From contig SDXZ01000008.1 in the NCBI GenBank assembly GCA_004210805.1, positions 1-38,844 of the forward strand: 38,844 nt of DNA, written 5' to 3'. A model generated the notes under the pieces. The model was given only the letters and a program-made list of their open reading frames with translations, made no database searches and was not told the origin of the DNA. Position 1 is the first letter of the stretch; every line of letters starts with the position of its first letter. This DNA is from Acidovorax sp. GTDB taxonomy: Bacteria > Pseudomonadota > Gammaproteobacteria > Burkholderiales > Burkholderiaceae_C. Both the position numbers and the translations under genes were made by a program. Shown here piece by piece: positions 8,005 to 17,033 of the stretch.

Positions 8005-8916
8005 ATGAACCCGCAAGAACTCAAAACCATCATGGGCTCCGGCCTGCTCTCATTCCCCATCACGGACTTCGACGAGCAGGGCGAATTCCGCCCCAAGACC
8101 TACATTGAGCGCCTGGAGTGGCTGGCCCCCTACGGTGCCAGCGCCCTGTTTGCCGCCGGTGGCACGGGCGAATACTTCTCGCTGTCCGGCCCCGAGTACG
8201 GCCAGGTCATCAAGACCGCCGTGGACACCTGCCGCGGCAAGGTGCCGATCATTGCCGGCGCCGGTGGCCCCACCCGCACCGCCATCGCCCATGCCCAGGA
8301 AGCCGAGCGCCTGGGCGCCCACGGCATCCTGCTGCTGCCGCACTACCTGACCGAAGCCGGCCAGGAAGGCCTGATCGAGCATGTGGCCGCGGTCTGCAAG
8401 AGCGTGAAGTTTGGCGTGATCGTCTACAACCGCGACCGCACCAAGCTCACGGCCGAGTCGCTGGCCATCCTGGCCGATCGCTGCCCGAACCTGGTGGGGT
8501 TTAAGGACGGCGTCGGCAACATCGAGACCATGTCTTCCATCTACATGAAGATGGGCGACCGGTTCTCGTACCTGGGCGGCCTGCCCACGGCCGAGGTGTA
8601 TGCAGCGGCCTATAAGGCGCTGGGCACACCGGTGTATTCGTCGGCGGTTTTCAACTTCATCCCCAAGACGGCGATGGAGTTCTACAAGGCGGTGGCCAGC
8701 GACGATATCGCGACCCAGCACAAGCTGCTCAAGGAGTTCTTCATGCCGTATCTGGCCATCCGCAACCGGGTGGAAGGCTATGGCGTGAGCATCATCAAGG
8801 CAGGCGCCAAGATCGTGGGCCATGACGGCGGCCCCGTGCGCGCGCCGCTGACGGACCTGAAGCCCAACGAGGTGGAAGAGCTCCGGGCGCTGATCGCCAA
8901 GCTGGGCCCGCAGTAA
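8005..8916 (+). CDS. kdgD: 5-dehydro-4-deoxyglucarate dehydratase (KdgD)
   Basis: 303 aa, normal length, ATG 8005, with only a weak ribosome site. It belongs to the DHDPS/NAL class I aldolase superfamily: [12 protein letters not shown] (phosphate/carboxylate loop, residues 50-61), Tyr141 in VIVYNRD and the Schiff-base Lys167 in LVGFKDG. The GEYFSL loop and the [10 protein letters not shown] segment match KdgD rather than DapA. The enzyme dehydrates and decarboxylates 5-keto-4-deoxy-D-glucarate to 2-oxoglutarate semialdehyde and CO2 in the oxidative hexuronate/aldarate route. The upstream dehydratases and the semialdehyde dehydrogenase are not adjacent here. It follows a Bug gene and ends at a strong terminator. 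Confidence 0.93.
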   Translation: MNPQELKTIMGSGLLSFPITDFDEQGEFRPKTYIERLEWLAPYGASALFAAGGTGEYFSLSGPEYGQVIKTAVDTCRGKVPIIAGAGGPTRTAIAHAQEAERLGAHGILLLPHYLTEAGQEGLIEHVAAVCKSVKFGVIVYNRDRTKLTAESLAILADRCPNLVGFKDGVGNIETMSSIYMKMGDRFSYLGGLPTAEVYAAAYKALGTPVYSSAVFNFIPKTAMEFYKAVASDDIATQHKLLKEFFMPYLAIRNRVEGYGVSIIKAGAKIVGHDGGPVRAPLTDLKPNEVEELRALIAKLGPQ

Positions 8917-8924
8917 GCCCATGC

Positions 8925-8952
8925 AAGGGCCTGGTTCACCAGGCCCTTTTTT
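8925..8952 (+). terminator. Intrinsic terminator after kdgD
   Basis: AAGGGCCTGGT (8925-8935) pairs perfectly with ACCAGGCCCTT (8938-8948) over a two-base loop, and the T-run continues to 8952. Confidence 0.93.
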
Positions 8953-9064
8953 CATGCTCTTTTCAGTTTTTTGATCGCGATGCGCCTGGCCGTGCACGGG
9001 CGCACCGCGCAGCACTGGCACGCCCCTTTCCCTTCATCCAACACACAACAAGGAGACAAAGAGA

Positions 9065-9532
9065 ATGTTCAAACAACTCGTCATTGCCGCTGCCACCGTG
9101 GTAGCCCTCGCCGCCTTCTCGGGCTGCGCCAGCAATGCCCCTGCAGGCGCTTCGTCGTCGGCCTCGTCCGAGCAAGCCGTGGCCGCCGCCGCTGAGCGCC
9201 TGCGCCTCGCGATGATCGACCCCACGCTCGCAACGCTCGCCCCGCTGGTGGCCGACGACCTGAGCTACGGCCACTCGGGCGGCCGCGTGGACACCAAGGA
9301 CAGCTTCATCGGTGACCTGGTCGCAGGCAAGTCCGACTTCGTGACCATTGCCATCTCGGACCAGACCATCAAGGTCGTGGGCAATACCGCCATCGTGCGC
9401 CACACGCTCACGGCAGACACCAACGACTCGGGCAAGCCCGGCAAAGTACAGATCAAGATCCTGGGCGTGTGGCAGCAGCAAAGCGGCAGCTGGAAGCTGC
9501 TGGCCCGCCAGGCTGTGCGCGTCGCTGCTTAA
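9065..9532 (+). CDS. NTF2-like (DUF4440-type) lipoprotein, 155 aa
   Basis: ATG 9065 with AAGGAG 10 bases upstream. Residues 1-21 form a lipoprotein signal with lipobox FSGC (Cys21). After a Ser/Ala linker, residues about 36-155 fit a cone-shaped NTF2-like domain: EQAVAAAAERLRLAMIDPTLATLAPLVADDLSYGHSGG, then paired strands ending VWQQQSGSWKLLARQAVRV. The His in YGHSGG and the closing KLLARQ strand are typical of DUF4440/SnoaL-like families, where the pocket binds small molecules or carries out isomerase-like chemistry. No substrate can be named. It is a single gene between two terminators. Confidence 0.85.
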   Translation: MFKQLVIAAATVVALAAFSGCASNAPAGASSSASSEQAVAAAAERLRLAMIDPTLATLAPLVADDLSYGHSGGRVDTKDSFIGDLVAGKSDFVTIAISDQTIKVVGNTAIVRHTLTADTNDSGKPGKVQIKILGVWQQQSGSWKLLARQAVRVAA

Positions 9533-9546
9533 GCAATCCCCCGTCG

Positions 9547-9570
9547 GGGCCGCCGCGTGCGGCCCTTTTT
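9547..9570 (+). terminator. Intrinsic terminator after the NTF2-like lipoprotein
   Basis: GGGCCGC (9547-9553) and GCGGCCC (9559-9565) form a GC-rich stem with a five-base loop followed by TTTTT (9566-9570). Confidence 0.9.
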
Positions 9571-9596
9571 CTTTTGAGCCCTGCGCGCCGCCTGCC

Positions 9597-10556
9597 ATGT
9601 CCACCACCCCAAAGCCCTGCATCCTGCAAATTGGCCGCCTGCCCCTTCCTGCGCTGGAGGCCGAACTGGCCGCCCGGTACAGCGTCATCTGCCTTGCAGA
9701 CCAGGCCGATCCCGTGGCCTTTCTTGCGTCACGGGGCGCCGAGTTCAACGCAGTGGTCACCACGGCATCCACTGGCCTTACGGGCGAGGTCATTGCCGCC
9801 CTGCCCCACCTGCAGGTCATTAGCAGCTTTGGCGTGGGTTTTGACGCGCTGGACGTCGATGCCGCCAAGGCGCGTGGCGTTCAGGTGGGCTACACGCCTG
9901 GCGTACTCAACGATTGTGTGGCCGACATGGCCTTTGCGCTGATGCTGGACGTATCGCGCGGCATTGCCGCCAGCGACCGTTTTGTGCGGCGCGGCGAGTG
10001 GCCGCAAGGGCGTTTTGCGCTGGGCAGCCGGGTGTCGGGCAAGCGCCTGGGCATCGTTGGCATGGGCCGCATCGGCCAGGCTGTGGCCGAGCGGGCGAGC
10101 GGATTCCGCATGGAGGTGGGTTACCACAACCGCCGGCCCGCGCTCGATGCGGCGCTGCCGTATTTCGAGTCGCTGGTGGCGTTGGCCCGCTGGGCGGATT
10201 ACCTGGTGCTCACCGTCGCTGGCAGCCCCGCGACGCGCCACATGGTGGACCGCCCGGTGCTCGACGCCCTGGGCCCCGAGGGCTTTCTCATCAACGTGGC
10301 GCGCGGCAGCGTGGTGGATGAAGCTGCGCTGATCGACGCCTTGGCAGAACGCCGCATCGCCGGGGCTGGGCTGGACGTCTTTGAAGACGAGCCCCGCGTG
10401 CCCGCCGCGCTGATCGCGCTCGACAACGTGGTGCTCACGCCGCATACCGCCAGCGCCACCCATGAGACCCGCCGGGCAATGGCGGACCTGGTGCTGGAGA
10501 ACCTGGAATCGTTCTTTACGACGGGGGCTGTGCGCGTGCCCGTGCCGGGGACCTGA
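9597..10556 (+). CDS. D-isomer-specific 2-hydroxyacid dehydrogenase, 319 aa
   Basis: ATG 9597 gives MSTTPKPCILQIG. An upstream extension to 9348 would cross the terminator and the previous gene. The NAD(P)-binding Rossmann motif is GIVGMGRIG (residues 152-160). Catalytic residues of the family are Arg236 (NVARGSVVD), Glu265 (DVFEDEP) and His283 (LTPHTAS). The substrate-binding loop SSFGVGFD (77-83) and the overall length fit glyoxylate/hydroxypyruvate reductases (GhrB/GyaR-like). Predicted reaction: NAD(P)H reduction of glyoxylate, hydroxypyruvate or a related 2-keto acid in the cytoplasm. It begins 27 bases after a terminator, so it probably has its own promoter near the stem or low read-through expression. 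Exact substrate is uncertain. Confidence 0.88.
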   Translation: MSTTPKPCILQIGRLPLPALEAELAARYSVICLADQADPVAFLASRGAEFNAVVTTASTGLTGEVIAALPHLQVISSFGVGFDALDVDAAKARGVQVGYTPGVLNDCVADMAFALMLDVSRGIAASDRFVRRGEWPQGRFALGSRVSGKRLGIVGMGRIGQAVAERASGFRMEVGYHNRRPALDAALPYFESLVALARWADYLVLTVAGSPATRHMVDRPVLDALGPEGFLINVARGSVVDEAALIDALAERRIAGAGLDVFEDEPRVPAALIALDNVVLTPHTASATHETRRAMADLVLENLESFFTTGAVRVPVPGT

Positions 10557-10636
10557 ACTGAAGCGCCAGACTCTGCGGCCGCGCACCTCGCGGACCGCGT
10601 GCCCTCTTCAGTAAAAGGCGCAACCCGCCTCAGCGG

Positions 10637-11926
10637 TTACTTCAGCTTGTCGCGCGAGATGTCCATGATCATGCGCGTGGCCAGGTACAGCCGCGGCACG
10701 ATGGTGTTGATCTGCACGTACTCGGCGTCGTTGGAATGCGCCCCATAGCCCGACAGGCCCATGCCCTCCACGACAGCGCCCTTGGTCTTGAGCGCCGCAA
10801 AGGCAGCATCGGTGCCGCCACCCGTCGCCTTTTCGACCACGGTGAGCGGCAGGCCCAGCTCCTGGTAAATGACCTTGCCATAGCCCGCCACGCGGCGTGA
10901 AGCGTCGCTGGCCTCCAGCGGCGGGCGGCGCACTTCGAACTTCACGTCCACCTTGGACGCTGGCAGCAACTTGGTCTTGATCTTCTCTTGCAGCGCCTTC
11001 TCCAGCCCATCAAAGTCCGCCACCTTCAAGGCACGCGCATCGGCCTGGGCCGTGGCCTCGGCCGGAATCACGTTGCGGTTGGTGCCGGATTTCGAGACGG
11101 TCCAGTTGAGTTTGAGGCCCTCGTCGTTCTTCGACAGATCCTTCATCTGCAGCAGCTGGTGCGACAGCTCGTACAGCGCGTTCACGCCATCCTCGGGCTT
11201 GGCGCCCGCGTGCGAGGCCTTGCCCTGCACGGTGATGTAGGCCGCGCCAATGCCGCTGGTGGCCAGGCGCAGCGTGCCATCGGTGCCGCCGCCTTCAAAC
11301 GACAAGACTACATCCTGCTCGGCCGCCACCCGGGTGATGGTGCTGCGCCAGCCGGGCGAGCTGATTTCCTCGTCGCCATTGATCAGCACGGTGAGCGTGT
11401 CGTAGTCCTTGAAGCCGAGCTTTTGCAGCATAGCCACGGTGTGGATGATGAGCGCGATGCCCTGCTTGTCGTCGGAAATTCCCAAGCCGTAGGCCTTGTC
11501 GCCGTCGATGCGGAAAGGCTGGGCCTTGAGCATGCCTTTCAGGTACACCGTATCCATGTGCGCGATCAGCATGATCTTCTTGCTGCCCGTGCCCTTGAGC
11601 ACGGCCTGCACCGCAGGGCCCACCTTCTCGGGCGTGTCGTCCAGGCGGTAGATGTCGCTGGTCTGCATCACCTCCACCGCGCCACCCAGTTGCTTGAGCT
11701 GGCCCGCGATGCGCTCGGCTATCTGGTTCAGGCCCTCGATGTCCTTGCTGCCCGACTCGATGTGCACCAGGTCACGCAGCGTGTCGAGCAGCGGCAGCTG
11801 CTGCGACTGGGCCAGGGCATGCACGTCGGCCACAGGTGCGGCCTGCGCCAGGGTGGCGCAAAAAGCCAAGGCGAGCGAGGCGATGAGCGGGCGGAATGTT
11901 GACGGAGCAGTGGGCAGGTAGTGCAT
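10637..11926 (-). CDS. Exported M20 metallopeptidase, glutamate carboxypeptidase (CPG2)-like, 429 aa
   Basis: Start taken at ATG 11926 (MHYLPTAPSTFRP), which places a normal signal peptide (cut near AQA-APVA, residue 29/30). A TTG at 11989 would add 21 unlikely residues. It reads closely like Pseudomonas carboxypeptidase G2: AHMDTVYLKG (His123), GLGISDDKQG (Asp152 bridging), NGDEEISS (Glu186 base, Glu187 ligand), ASHAGAKPEDGVNALYE in the dimerisation domain, GGGTDAAFAAL, and GYGAHSNDAEYV with the last zinc-ligand His. CPG2 removes C-terminal glutamate from folates. The same activity or a broader acyl-amino-acid peptidase role is likely. A LysR gene lies 90 bases upstream in the same direction and may control it. 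Confidence 0.9.
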   Translation of the reverse strand: MHYLPTAPSTFRPLIASLALAFCATLAQAAPVADVHALAQSQQLPLLDTLRDLVHIESGSKDIEGLNQIAERIAGQLKQLGGAVEVMQTSDIYRLDDTPEKVGPAVQAVLKGTGSKKIMLIAHMDTVYLKGMLKAQPFRIDGDKAYGLGISDDKQGIALIIHTVAMLQKLGFKDYDTLTVLINGDEEISSPGWRSTITRVAAEQDVVLSFEGGGTDGTLRLATSGIGAAYITVQGKASHAGAKPEDGVNALYELSHQLLQMKDLSKNDEGLKLNWTVSKSGTNRNVIPAEATAQADARALKVADFDGLEKALQEKIKTKLLPASKVDVKFEVRRPPLEASDASRRVAGYGKVIYQELGLPLTVVEKATGGGTDAAFAALKTKGAVVEGMGLSGYGAHSNDAEYVQINTIVPRLYLATRMIMDISRDKLK

Positions 11927-12016
11927 GGTGCAGCGGCGGGTCGTGGAGCGAAGGAAAGCGATTATGGAGGTTTGCAACAGCGATTTCAAACCCTAAGCCA
12001 GTTTGCAATAGCCGTA

Positions 12017-12883
12017 TCAGCCCGCCGCCGACAAGGCCTGTGCGCCGATGCGTGAAGGCCTGGTGCACAACTCGAAAAGCCACATGCCGTAGAGCGGGAG
12101 TGACTCGGCCAGGCGCAACGGCACGACGGCAGGCGCAGCAGCACCCAGCAGCACCGGATGCGGCACGACCGCCAGCAGGTCCGACTGGGCCACCAGATGC
12201 AGCATGCTGGCGAAGTCAGGGCAGCGCACTGCCATGCGGGGCGCAGGCATTCGCCGTACGCGGTGTGCCTCGGTCAGCACGTCTACGGGCCCGCTGACGC
12301 TGGGGCCCACACATGCCCAGGGCGCGCCTTTCAAGTCGGCCAGACCGCGGGCCTGGGCCAGTGGATGGCGGCGACGCGCATAGATGCGCGGTGCCAGTTC
12401 GTACAGGCGCCGCTCCACAACGTCCGGGTGCGAAAACCCGCGCGGCCGGGGGGCAATGACGGCGTCGAAACGCCCTTGCACCAGCCCCGCCAGCAAGCTG
12501 CCTTCGTCGGCGGTTTCCATCACCAGAGTGCGCCGGGTACCGGGCAGGCACCAGTCCTGGTACAGCAGCGGTCCACAGACCATGGCAGCAGACGACGTGA
12601 GCCCCACGCGCAGCGCACTGCGCACGGCGGGGGCCGTGCCTGCCTGGGCCAGCCCATCGATACGCTGGGCGAGCGATGCGGCCTCTTGCGCAAGGCTCCG
12701 CGCAAGCGGCGTGGGTACATAGCGGCGCCCTTGCTTCACCCACAGCGGCTCAGAAAAACCCGCTTGCAGGGCCTTCATGCCCTGGCTGATGGCGGGCTGG
12801 GACACACCACAGGCTCGGGCAGCCCCGGCAAAGCTGCCGTGTTCGATAACGGCCTGAAGGTAGTGGAGATGGCGCAGATACAT
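12017..12883 (-). CDS. LysR-family transcriptional regulator, 288 aa
   Basis: ATG 12883. Residues 1-60 are the winged helix-turn-helix (YLRHLHYLQAVIEHGSFAGAARACGVSQPAISQGMKALQ). Residues about 90-285 form the two-lobed effector domain (RSALRVGLTSSAAMVCG, VETADEGSLLAGLVQGRFDAVIAP, LLAVVPHPVLLG). Length is normal. It lies divergent from the NTF2-like gene at 12980 and upstream of the CPG2-like peptidase on the same strand, either of which could be its target. A perfect 8-bp dyad (12878-12900) overlaps its own start codon and is a good autoregulation site. The effector is not predictable. Confidence 0.9.
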   Translation of the reverse strand: MYLRHLHYLQAVIEHGSFAGAARACGVSQPAISQGMKALQAGFSEPLWVKQGRRYVPTPLARSLAQEAASLAQRIDGLAQAGTAPAVRSALRVGLTSSAAMVCGPLLYQDWCLPGTRRTLVMETADEGSLLAGLVQGRFDAVIAPRPRGFSHPDVVERRLYELAPRIYARRRHPLAQARGLADLKGAPWACVGPSVSGPVDVLTEAHRVRRMPAPRMAVRCPDFASMLHLVAQSDLLAVVPHPVLLGAAAPAVVPLRLAESLPLYGMWLFELCTRPSRIGAQALSAAG

Positions 12884-12900
12884 AAGCCATGGTTATGTAT
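12878..12900. promoter_or_regulatory. LysR-type dyad overlapping the regulator's start codon
   Basis: ATACATAA (12878-12885) and TTATGTAT (12893-12900) are perfect complements around a seven-base spacer, in the 96-base region between the divergent LysR and NTF2-like genes. The ATG of the LysR gene (12883-12881) lies inside the left arm. Binding here could block initiation or promoter clearance of the regulator. Confidence 0.65.
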
Positions 12901-12979
12901 AAAGCGCCATTGTCTCTTGTCCGGCGAGGCGTTTGGCAGGAAGCTCACCACAGCCTGACCAACCCTTCAAGGACACCAC

Positions 12980-13387
12980 ATGACCACGCAGCCGCTCGAC
13001 ACCGTGAGAACGTACTTGGCCCACCTGCACGCCAGCAGCACCGAGGGGCTGATCGCCTGTTTCGAGGAAGACGGCCAGGTGCACTCCCCCTTCCTGGGCA
13101 CAATGCGTGCCGGCGACTTCTTCCGCAAGCTGGCCCAGGCCTCCAGCGGCAGCGTGATCACGGTGCTGGACCTGTTTGCCTCGGCGCAGCCGGCCGGGCA
13201 GGACGCGGTGCGCGTGGCCGCGTACTTTCGCTACGACTGGACCTTGAACGACGGACGCGAAGTGACCTTCACCTGCGTGGACGTGTTCACCTTCGATGCG
13301 GGCAGCGCGCGCATCCGGGACATGAACATCGTCTACGACACCCACCCGCTGCGCGAACAGGTGGGCGACAAGTACGCACCCGACTGA
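12980..13387 (+). CDS. NTF2-like / SnoaL-type protein, 135 aa
   Basis: ATG 12980 with AAGGA 8 bases upstream. The whole chain is a single NTF2-like fold: an N-terminal helix (LDTVRTYLAHLHASSTEGLIACF), then FEEDGQVHSPFLG, the helix AGDFFRKLAQ, and strands VAAYFRYDWTLNDGREVTFTCVDVFTF ending ARIRDMNIVYD. It has no signal peptide, so it is cytoplasmic. Proteins of this type act as ketosteroid-isomerase-like or polyketide-cyclase-like enzymes or as small-molecule binders. The charged pocket residues are compatible but do not identify a substrate. It is divergent from the LysR gene, whose palindrome sits in the shared promoter, so it is a likely regulatory target. Confidence 0.85.
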   Translation: MTTQPLDTVRTYLAHLHASSTEGLIACFEEDGQVHSPFLGTMRAGDFFRKLAQASSGSVITVLDLFASAQPAGQDAVRVAAYFRYDWTLNDGREVTFTCVDVFTFDAGSARIRDMNIVYDTHPLREQVGDKYAPD

Positions 13388-13402
13388 CGGCGTCCGCTGC
13401 CG

Positions 13403-14329
13403 TTACAGCAGCGTCACACCCTTGAGCGTGACGAAACTCGTCTCGCGGACCACGCTCACGAAGTCTTGCAGATACGGCTTGGCCGACACCTGCGGCAGGC
13501 TCGCGGCATGCAGCTCGCCCCGCAGCCCTTGCGCCCCCACGGGCCGGGCTGTGACGTAGCCGCGGTCCAGATAGCCCTGCACCGCCCACAGCGGCAACGC
13601 TGCGACGCCGCGCCCGCTGGCCACCAGCTGCAGCATGGCCACGGTGAGCTCGGTGGTGCGCCGGGGCGGGCGCACGCCGGCGGGCTCCAGCACCTGGCGG
13701 ATCAAATCGAGCATCTCGTCGGGCACCGGGTAGGTGATCACGGTCTGGTCGGCAAAGTCTTGCGCCACAAGGTACGGCTTGGCCACCAGCGGGTGCGCGT
13801 TGGCGAGCAGCGCACGGATCTCGAAGCCGAACAGCGGGTGGTAATCCACCCCCGCTTCATCTGCATCCACCTCCGACACGATGGCCAGGTCGGCCCGCCC
13901 CTGGTGCAGCAGGCCCACGGGGTCGGCATGGAAGCCGCTCACGATGTCCAGCTCCACCTCGGGCCAGCGGGTGCGAAAGGCGTCCATCGCGGGCATCAGC
14001 CAGTCAAAACAGGTGTGGCACTCCACGGCGATGCGCAGCTGGCCGCCCTGCCCCAGCACCAGCCGGGCCAGGTCGCGTTCAGCGGCCTCGATTTGCGGCA
14101 ACACCAGGTCGGCCAGGGCCAGCAGCCGCTCGCCCACCGCGCTGAACTGCGGGGGCACCGATTTGCGCTCGAACAGCGGCGTGCCGCGCCGGTCTTCCAG
14201 CAGCTTGATCTGGTGCGACAGCGCCGACTGCGTGAGGTTGAGCAACTGCGCGGCGCGCACCAGGCTGCCGCTGTCGCGCAGCGCAACCAGAGTGCGCAAG
14301 TGGCGGATTTCCAGGATGGACTGGTTCAT
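13403..14329 (-). CDS. metR: MetR, LysR-family activator of methionine synthesis
   Basis: 308 aa, ATG 14329. The N-terminal winged HTH (LEIRHLRTLVALRDSGSLVRAAQLLNLTQSALSHQIKLLE) and the effector domain with VECHTCFDWLMPAMDAFRTRWPEVELDI match MetR, whose co-inducer is homocysteine. The CHTCFDWL segment is characteristic of MetR. It is divergent from metE (109 bases between starts), the usual arrangement in which MetR activates metE and represses itself. The gene converges tightly with the NTF2-like gene, with only 15 bases between them. Normal length, no defect seen. Confidence 0.93.
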   Translation of the reverse strand: MNQSILEIRHLRTLVALRDSGSLVRAAQLLNLTQSALSHQIKLLEDRRGTPLFERKSVPPQFSAVGERLLALADLVLPQIEAAERDLARLVLGQGGQLRIAVECHTCFDWLMPAMDAFRTRWPEVELDIVSGFHADPVGLLHQGRADLAIVSEVDADEAGVDYHPLFGFEIRALLANAHPLVAKPYLVAQDFADQTVITYPVPDEMLDLIRQVLEPAGVRPPRRTTELTVAMLQLVASGRGVAALPLWAVQGYLDRGYVTARPVGAQGLRGELHAASLPQVSAKPYLQDFVSVVRETSFVTLKGVTLL

Positions 14330-14337
14330 TAATAATT

Positions 14338-14370
14338 TTCAAGTTGAATCGTAAAAACTTTCGTTTGAAT
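14338..14370. promoter_or_regulatory. Candidate MetR sites in the metR-metE gap
   Basis: A perfect TTCAA-g-TTGAA dyad (14338-14348) and a second TTGAAT (14365-14370) whose start lies 21 bases from the first TTGAAT (14344-14349), two helical turns. Both are built from the TTCA/TGAA half-sites that make up enterobacterial MetR boxes (TGAAN5TTCA), though the orientation here is inverted. Assignment is by location and half-site only. Confidence 0.45.
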
Positions 14371-14438
14371 AATAATCCACGGCGCGCGACCATCGCTACC
14401 TTCATTGCATGCCATCGCAAAAATAGGAAAAAACCTCC

Positions 14439-16847
14439 ATGTCGCTCGCCCAGTCCGCCCCCCCATTTCAGCCCGTCGCGGCCCGCCCGGTGCTCACTCA
14501 CACCCTGGGCTTTCCGCGCATGGGCGCGCAGCGCGAACTCAAATTCGCGCTCGAATCCTTTTGGCGCGGCGACAGCAGCGCGGCCGACTTGCAGGACACC
14601 GCCGCCCAGCTGCGCCAGCTCCACTGGCAGGCGCAGGCCGATGCCGGCCTTGGCTTTGTCACCGTCGGCGACTTTGCGCTGTACGACCATGTGGCCAACC
14701 ACATCCAGCTGCTGGGCTGCGAGCCCGCGCGGTTTGGTTTTGAGGACGACACGCCAGAGCTGGCGCGCTACTTCGCCATGGCCCGCGGCGTATCGGCCGA
14801 TGCCCATCACGGTCACCACGACCATCAGGGCTGCGGCAAGGGTTGCACCGCCACACACACCTCTGACGGCCAGCCCGCGCTCGAGATGACCAAGTGGTTC
14901 GACACCAACTACCACTACCTCGTGCCCGAGTTCAGCGCCAGCACGCAGCTCCGCCTGGCCAGCGAGCGGCTGTTTGACGAGGTGGCCCAAGCGCAGGCAC
15001 TCGGCCACAAGGTGAAGGCTGTGCTGCTGGGTCCGGTGAGTTTTCTGTGGCTGGGTAAGGCCAAGGAAGCGGGTTTTGATCGTTTCAGCCTGCTCGACCG
15101 GCTGCTGCCGGTGTACGAGGCCGTGCTGGCGCGGCTGAAGGCCCAAGGTGTGGAATGGGTGCAGATCGACGAACCCATCCTCGGCCTGGACCTGCCCGAC
15201 ACCTGGCGCCACGCGTTTGAGCCCGCCTACTGGCAATTGGCACGCAGTGCGCCCAAGCTGCTGCTGGCGACCTACTTCTCGCCCCTGGCCGAAAACCTGC
15301 GCCTGGCCTGCCAGCTGCCCGTGGCAGGACTGCATGTGGACGCCGTGCGTTCGCCCGACGAACTGGTGGGTGTGGCCGACTGGCTGCCCTCGCACAAGGT
15401 GCTGTCGGTGGGCATCGTGGATGGCCGCAACATCTGGCGCACCGACCTGGATGCCGCCTTGGCGCGCCTCCGCCCCGTGGCCGACAAGCACCAGGGCGAG
15501 TTGTGGATGGCGCCGTCGTGCTCTCTCCTGCACGTGCCTTTTAGCCTGGAGGCCGAGACGCAGCTCGATGCCGAAGTGAAATCATGGCTGGCGTTCGCGG
15601 TGGAAAAGCTCGATGAGCTGCGCCTGCTGTCTTCTGCGCTGGCCGATGGAGAGGCCGCCGTGGACGATGAACTCCACGCCGCCCGCACTGCCCTGGCCGC
15701 CCGCCGCGCCAGCCCCCGCGTGCACCGGGCCACCGTGGCCGCCCGCATTGCGGCTGCCGCACCGGGGGCTGACCAGCGCACCAGCTCCTTTCCTGTTCGG
15801 CAAGAAGCTCAGCGCGCACGTTTGAAGCTGCCGCTGCTGCCCACCACCACCATCGGCTCCTTTCCGCAGACGGCCGAGATCCGCGCCGCCCGCGCCGCCT
15901 TCAAGCGCGGCGCGCTCGATGCCGCCCACTACCAGCAGAAGATGCAAGCCGAGATTGCTCTGGCCGTGCGCAAACAGGAAGCGTTAGGCCTGGACGTGCT
16001 GGTACACGGCGAGGCCGAGCGCAACGACATGGTCGAATACTTTGGCGAGCAGCTCGACGGCTTTGCCTTTACCGCCAACGGCTGGGTGCAAAGCTACGGC
16101 TCGCGGTGCGTGAAGCCGCCCATCATCTACGGCGACGTGGCCCGCCCCGCGCCCATGACAGTGGCCTGGACGCAGTACGCGCAGAGCCTGACTACATTGC
16201 CCATGAAGGGAATGCTCACGGGCCCCATCACCATCTTGCAGTGGAGCTTTGTGCGCGACGACCAGCCCCGCGCCACCACGGCCGACCAGATTGCCTGGGC
16301 GATCCGCGACGAGGTGTGCGACCTGGAGGCCGCGGGCATCGCCATCATCCAGATCGACGAACCCGCCATCCGCGAAGGCCTGCCGCTGCGCCGCGCCGGG
16401 TGGAAAAGCTACCTGGATCGCGCCACGCGCGCCTTTCGCATCAGCGCGAGCGGTGTGCGCAACGACACGCAGATCCACACCCACATGTGCTACAGCGAGT
16501 TCAACGACATCCTGCCCGCCATCGCGGCCATGGACGCGGATGTGATCACCATCGAGACCAGCCGGTCGGATATGGAGTTGCTCCGGGGCTTTGGCGACTT
16601 CAGGTACCCCAACGAGATCGGCCCCGGCGTTTACGACATCCACTCACCCCGCGTACCCGGCGTGCAAGAGATGGCCGCGCTACTGGAGAAGGCCGCCGAG
16701 GTGGTGCCCATAGAACACCTGTGGGTGAACCCTGACTGTGGCCTCAAGACCCGTGGCTGGCCCGAGACGGAAGCCGCGCTGCGCCACATGGTGCAGGCCG
16801 CGCGACAGGTGCGCGCGCGATGGCAGGGAGAGAAAGCCTTGGCGTGA
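14439..16847 (+). CDS. metE: Cobalamin-independent methionine synthase
   Basis: 802 aa, ATG 14439, AGGA upstream. It transfers the methyl group of 5-methyltetrahydropteroyl-triglutamate to homocysteine using zinc. The N-terminal barrel starts [20 protein letters not shown]. The C-terminal catalytic barrel carries the zinc ligands His682 and Cys684 (HTHMCYSEF), Glu706 (ITIETSRSD) and Cys767 ([11 protein letters not shown]), each offset by 41 from E. coli H641, C643, E665 and C726. The extra length comes from an N-terminal extension and an insertion after residue 120 ([16 protein letters not shown]), which is rich in His and Cys and sits just before the conserved [11 protein letters not shown]. 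No such metal-like loop exists in E. coli MetE. Controlled by the divergent metR. Confidence 0.96.
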   Translation: MSLAQSAPPFQPVAARPVLTHTLGFPRMGAQRELKFALESFWRGDSSAADLQDTAAQLRQLHWQAQADAGLGFVTVGDFALYDHVANHIQLLGCEPARFGFEDDTPELARYFAMARGVSADAHHGHHDHQGCGKGCTATHTSDGQPALEMTKWFDTNYHYLVPEFSASTQLRLASERLFDEVAQAQALGHKVKAVLLGPVSFLWLGKAKEAGFDRFSLLDRLLPVYEAVLARLKAQGVEWVQIDEPILGLDLPDTWRHAFEPAYWQLARSAPKLLLATYFSPLAENLRLACQLPVAGLHVDAVRSPDELVGVADWLPSHKVLSVGIVDGRNIWRTDLDAALARLRPVADKHQGELWMAPSCSLLHVPFSLEAETQLDAEVKSWLAFAVEKLDELRLLSSALADGEAAVDDELHAARTALAARRASPRVHRATVAARIAAAAPGADQRTSSFPVRQEAQRARLKLPLLPTTTIGSFPQTAEIRAARAAFKRGALDAAHYQQKMQAEIALAVRKQEALGLDVLVHGEAERNDMVEYFGEQLDGFAFTANGWVQSYGSRCVKPPIIYGDVARPAPMTVAWTQYAQSLTTLPMKGMLTGPITILQWSFVRDDQPRATTADQIAWAIRDEVCDLEAAGIAIIQIDEPAIREGLPLRRAGWKSYLDRATRAFRISASGVRNDTQIHTHMCYSEFNDILPAIAAMDADVITIETSRSDMELLRGFGDFRYPNEIGPGVYDIHSPRVPGVQEMAALLEKAAEVVPIEHLWVNPDCGLKTRGWPETEAALRHMVQAARQVRARWQGEKALA

Positions 16848-17033
16848 ACCTCGAAGTGTGCTGAATCTGAGCCACAAATGCCTTCAGCGCTTATGTGGCA
16901 ATGGTTGAACGCTATCAGTTCATGAGCACTCCTGGTTCATGCCGTTGGAAGTGGCTGGTGCGACGCTCGTGCCCAGCTACCCTGCCGGTCTTGTTGACTT
17001 CACGCAGGGCAGAGAATCCCTAGGAGCCAGCCA

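Noticed and set aside
10557..10612. Possible terminator between the convergent hydroxyacid dehydrogenase and M20 genes (ACTGAAG .. CTTCAGT)
   Set aside because: The arms are 42 bases apart and there is no T-run.
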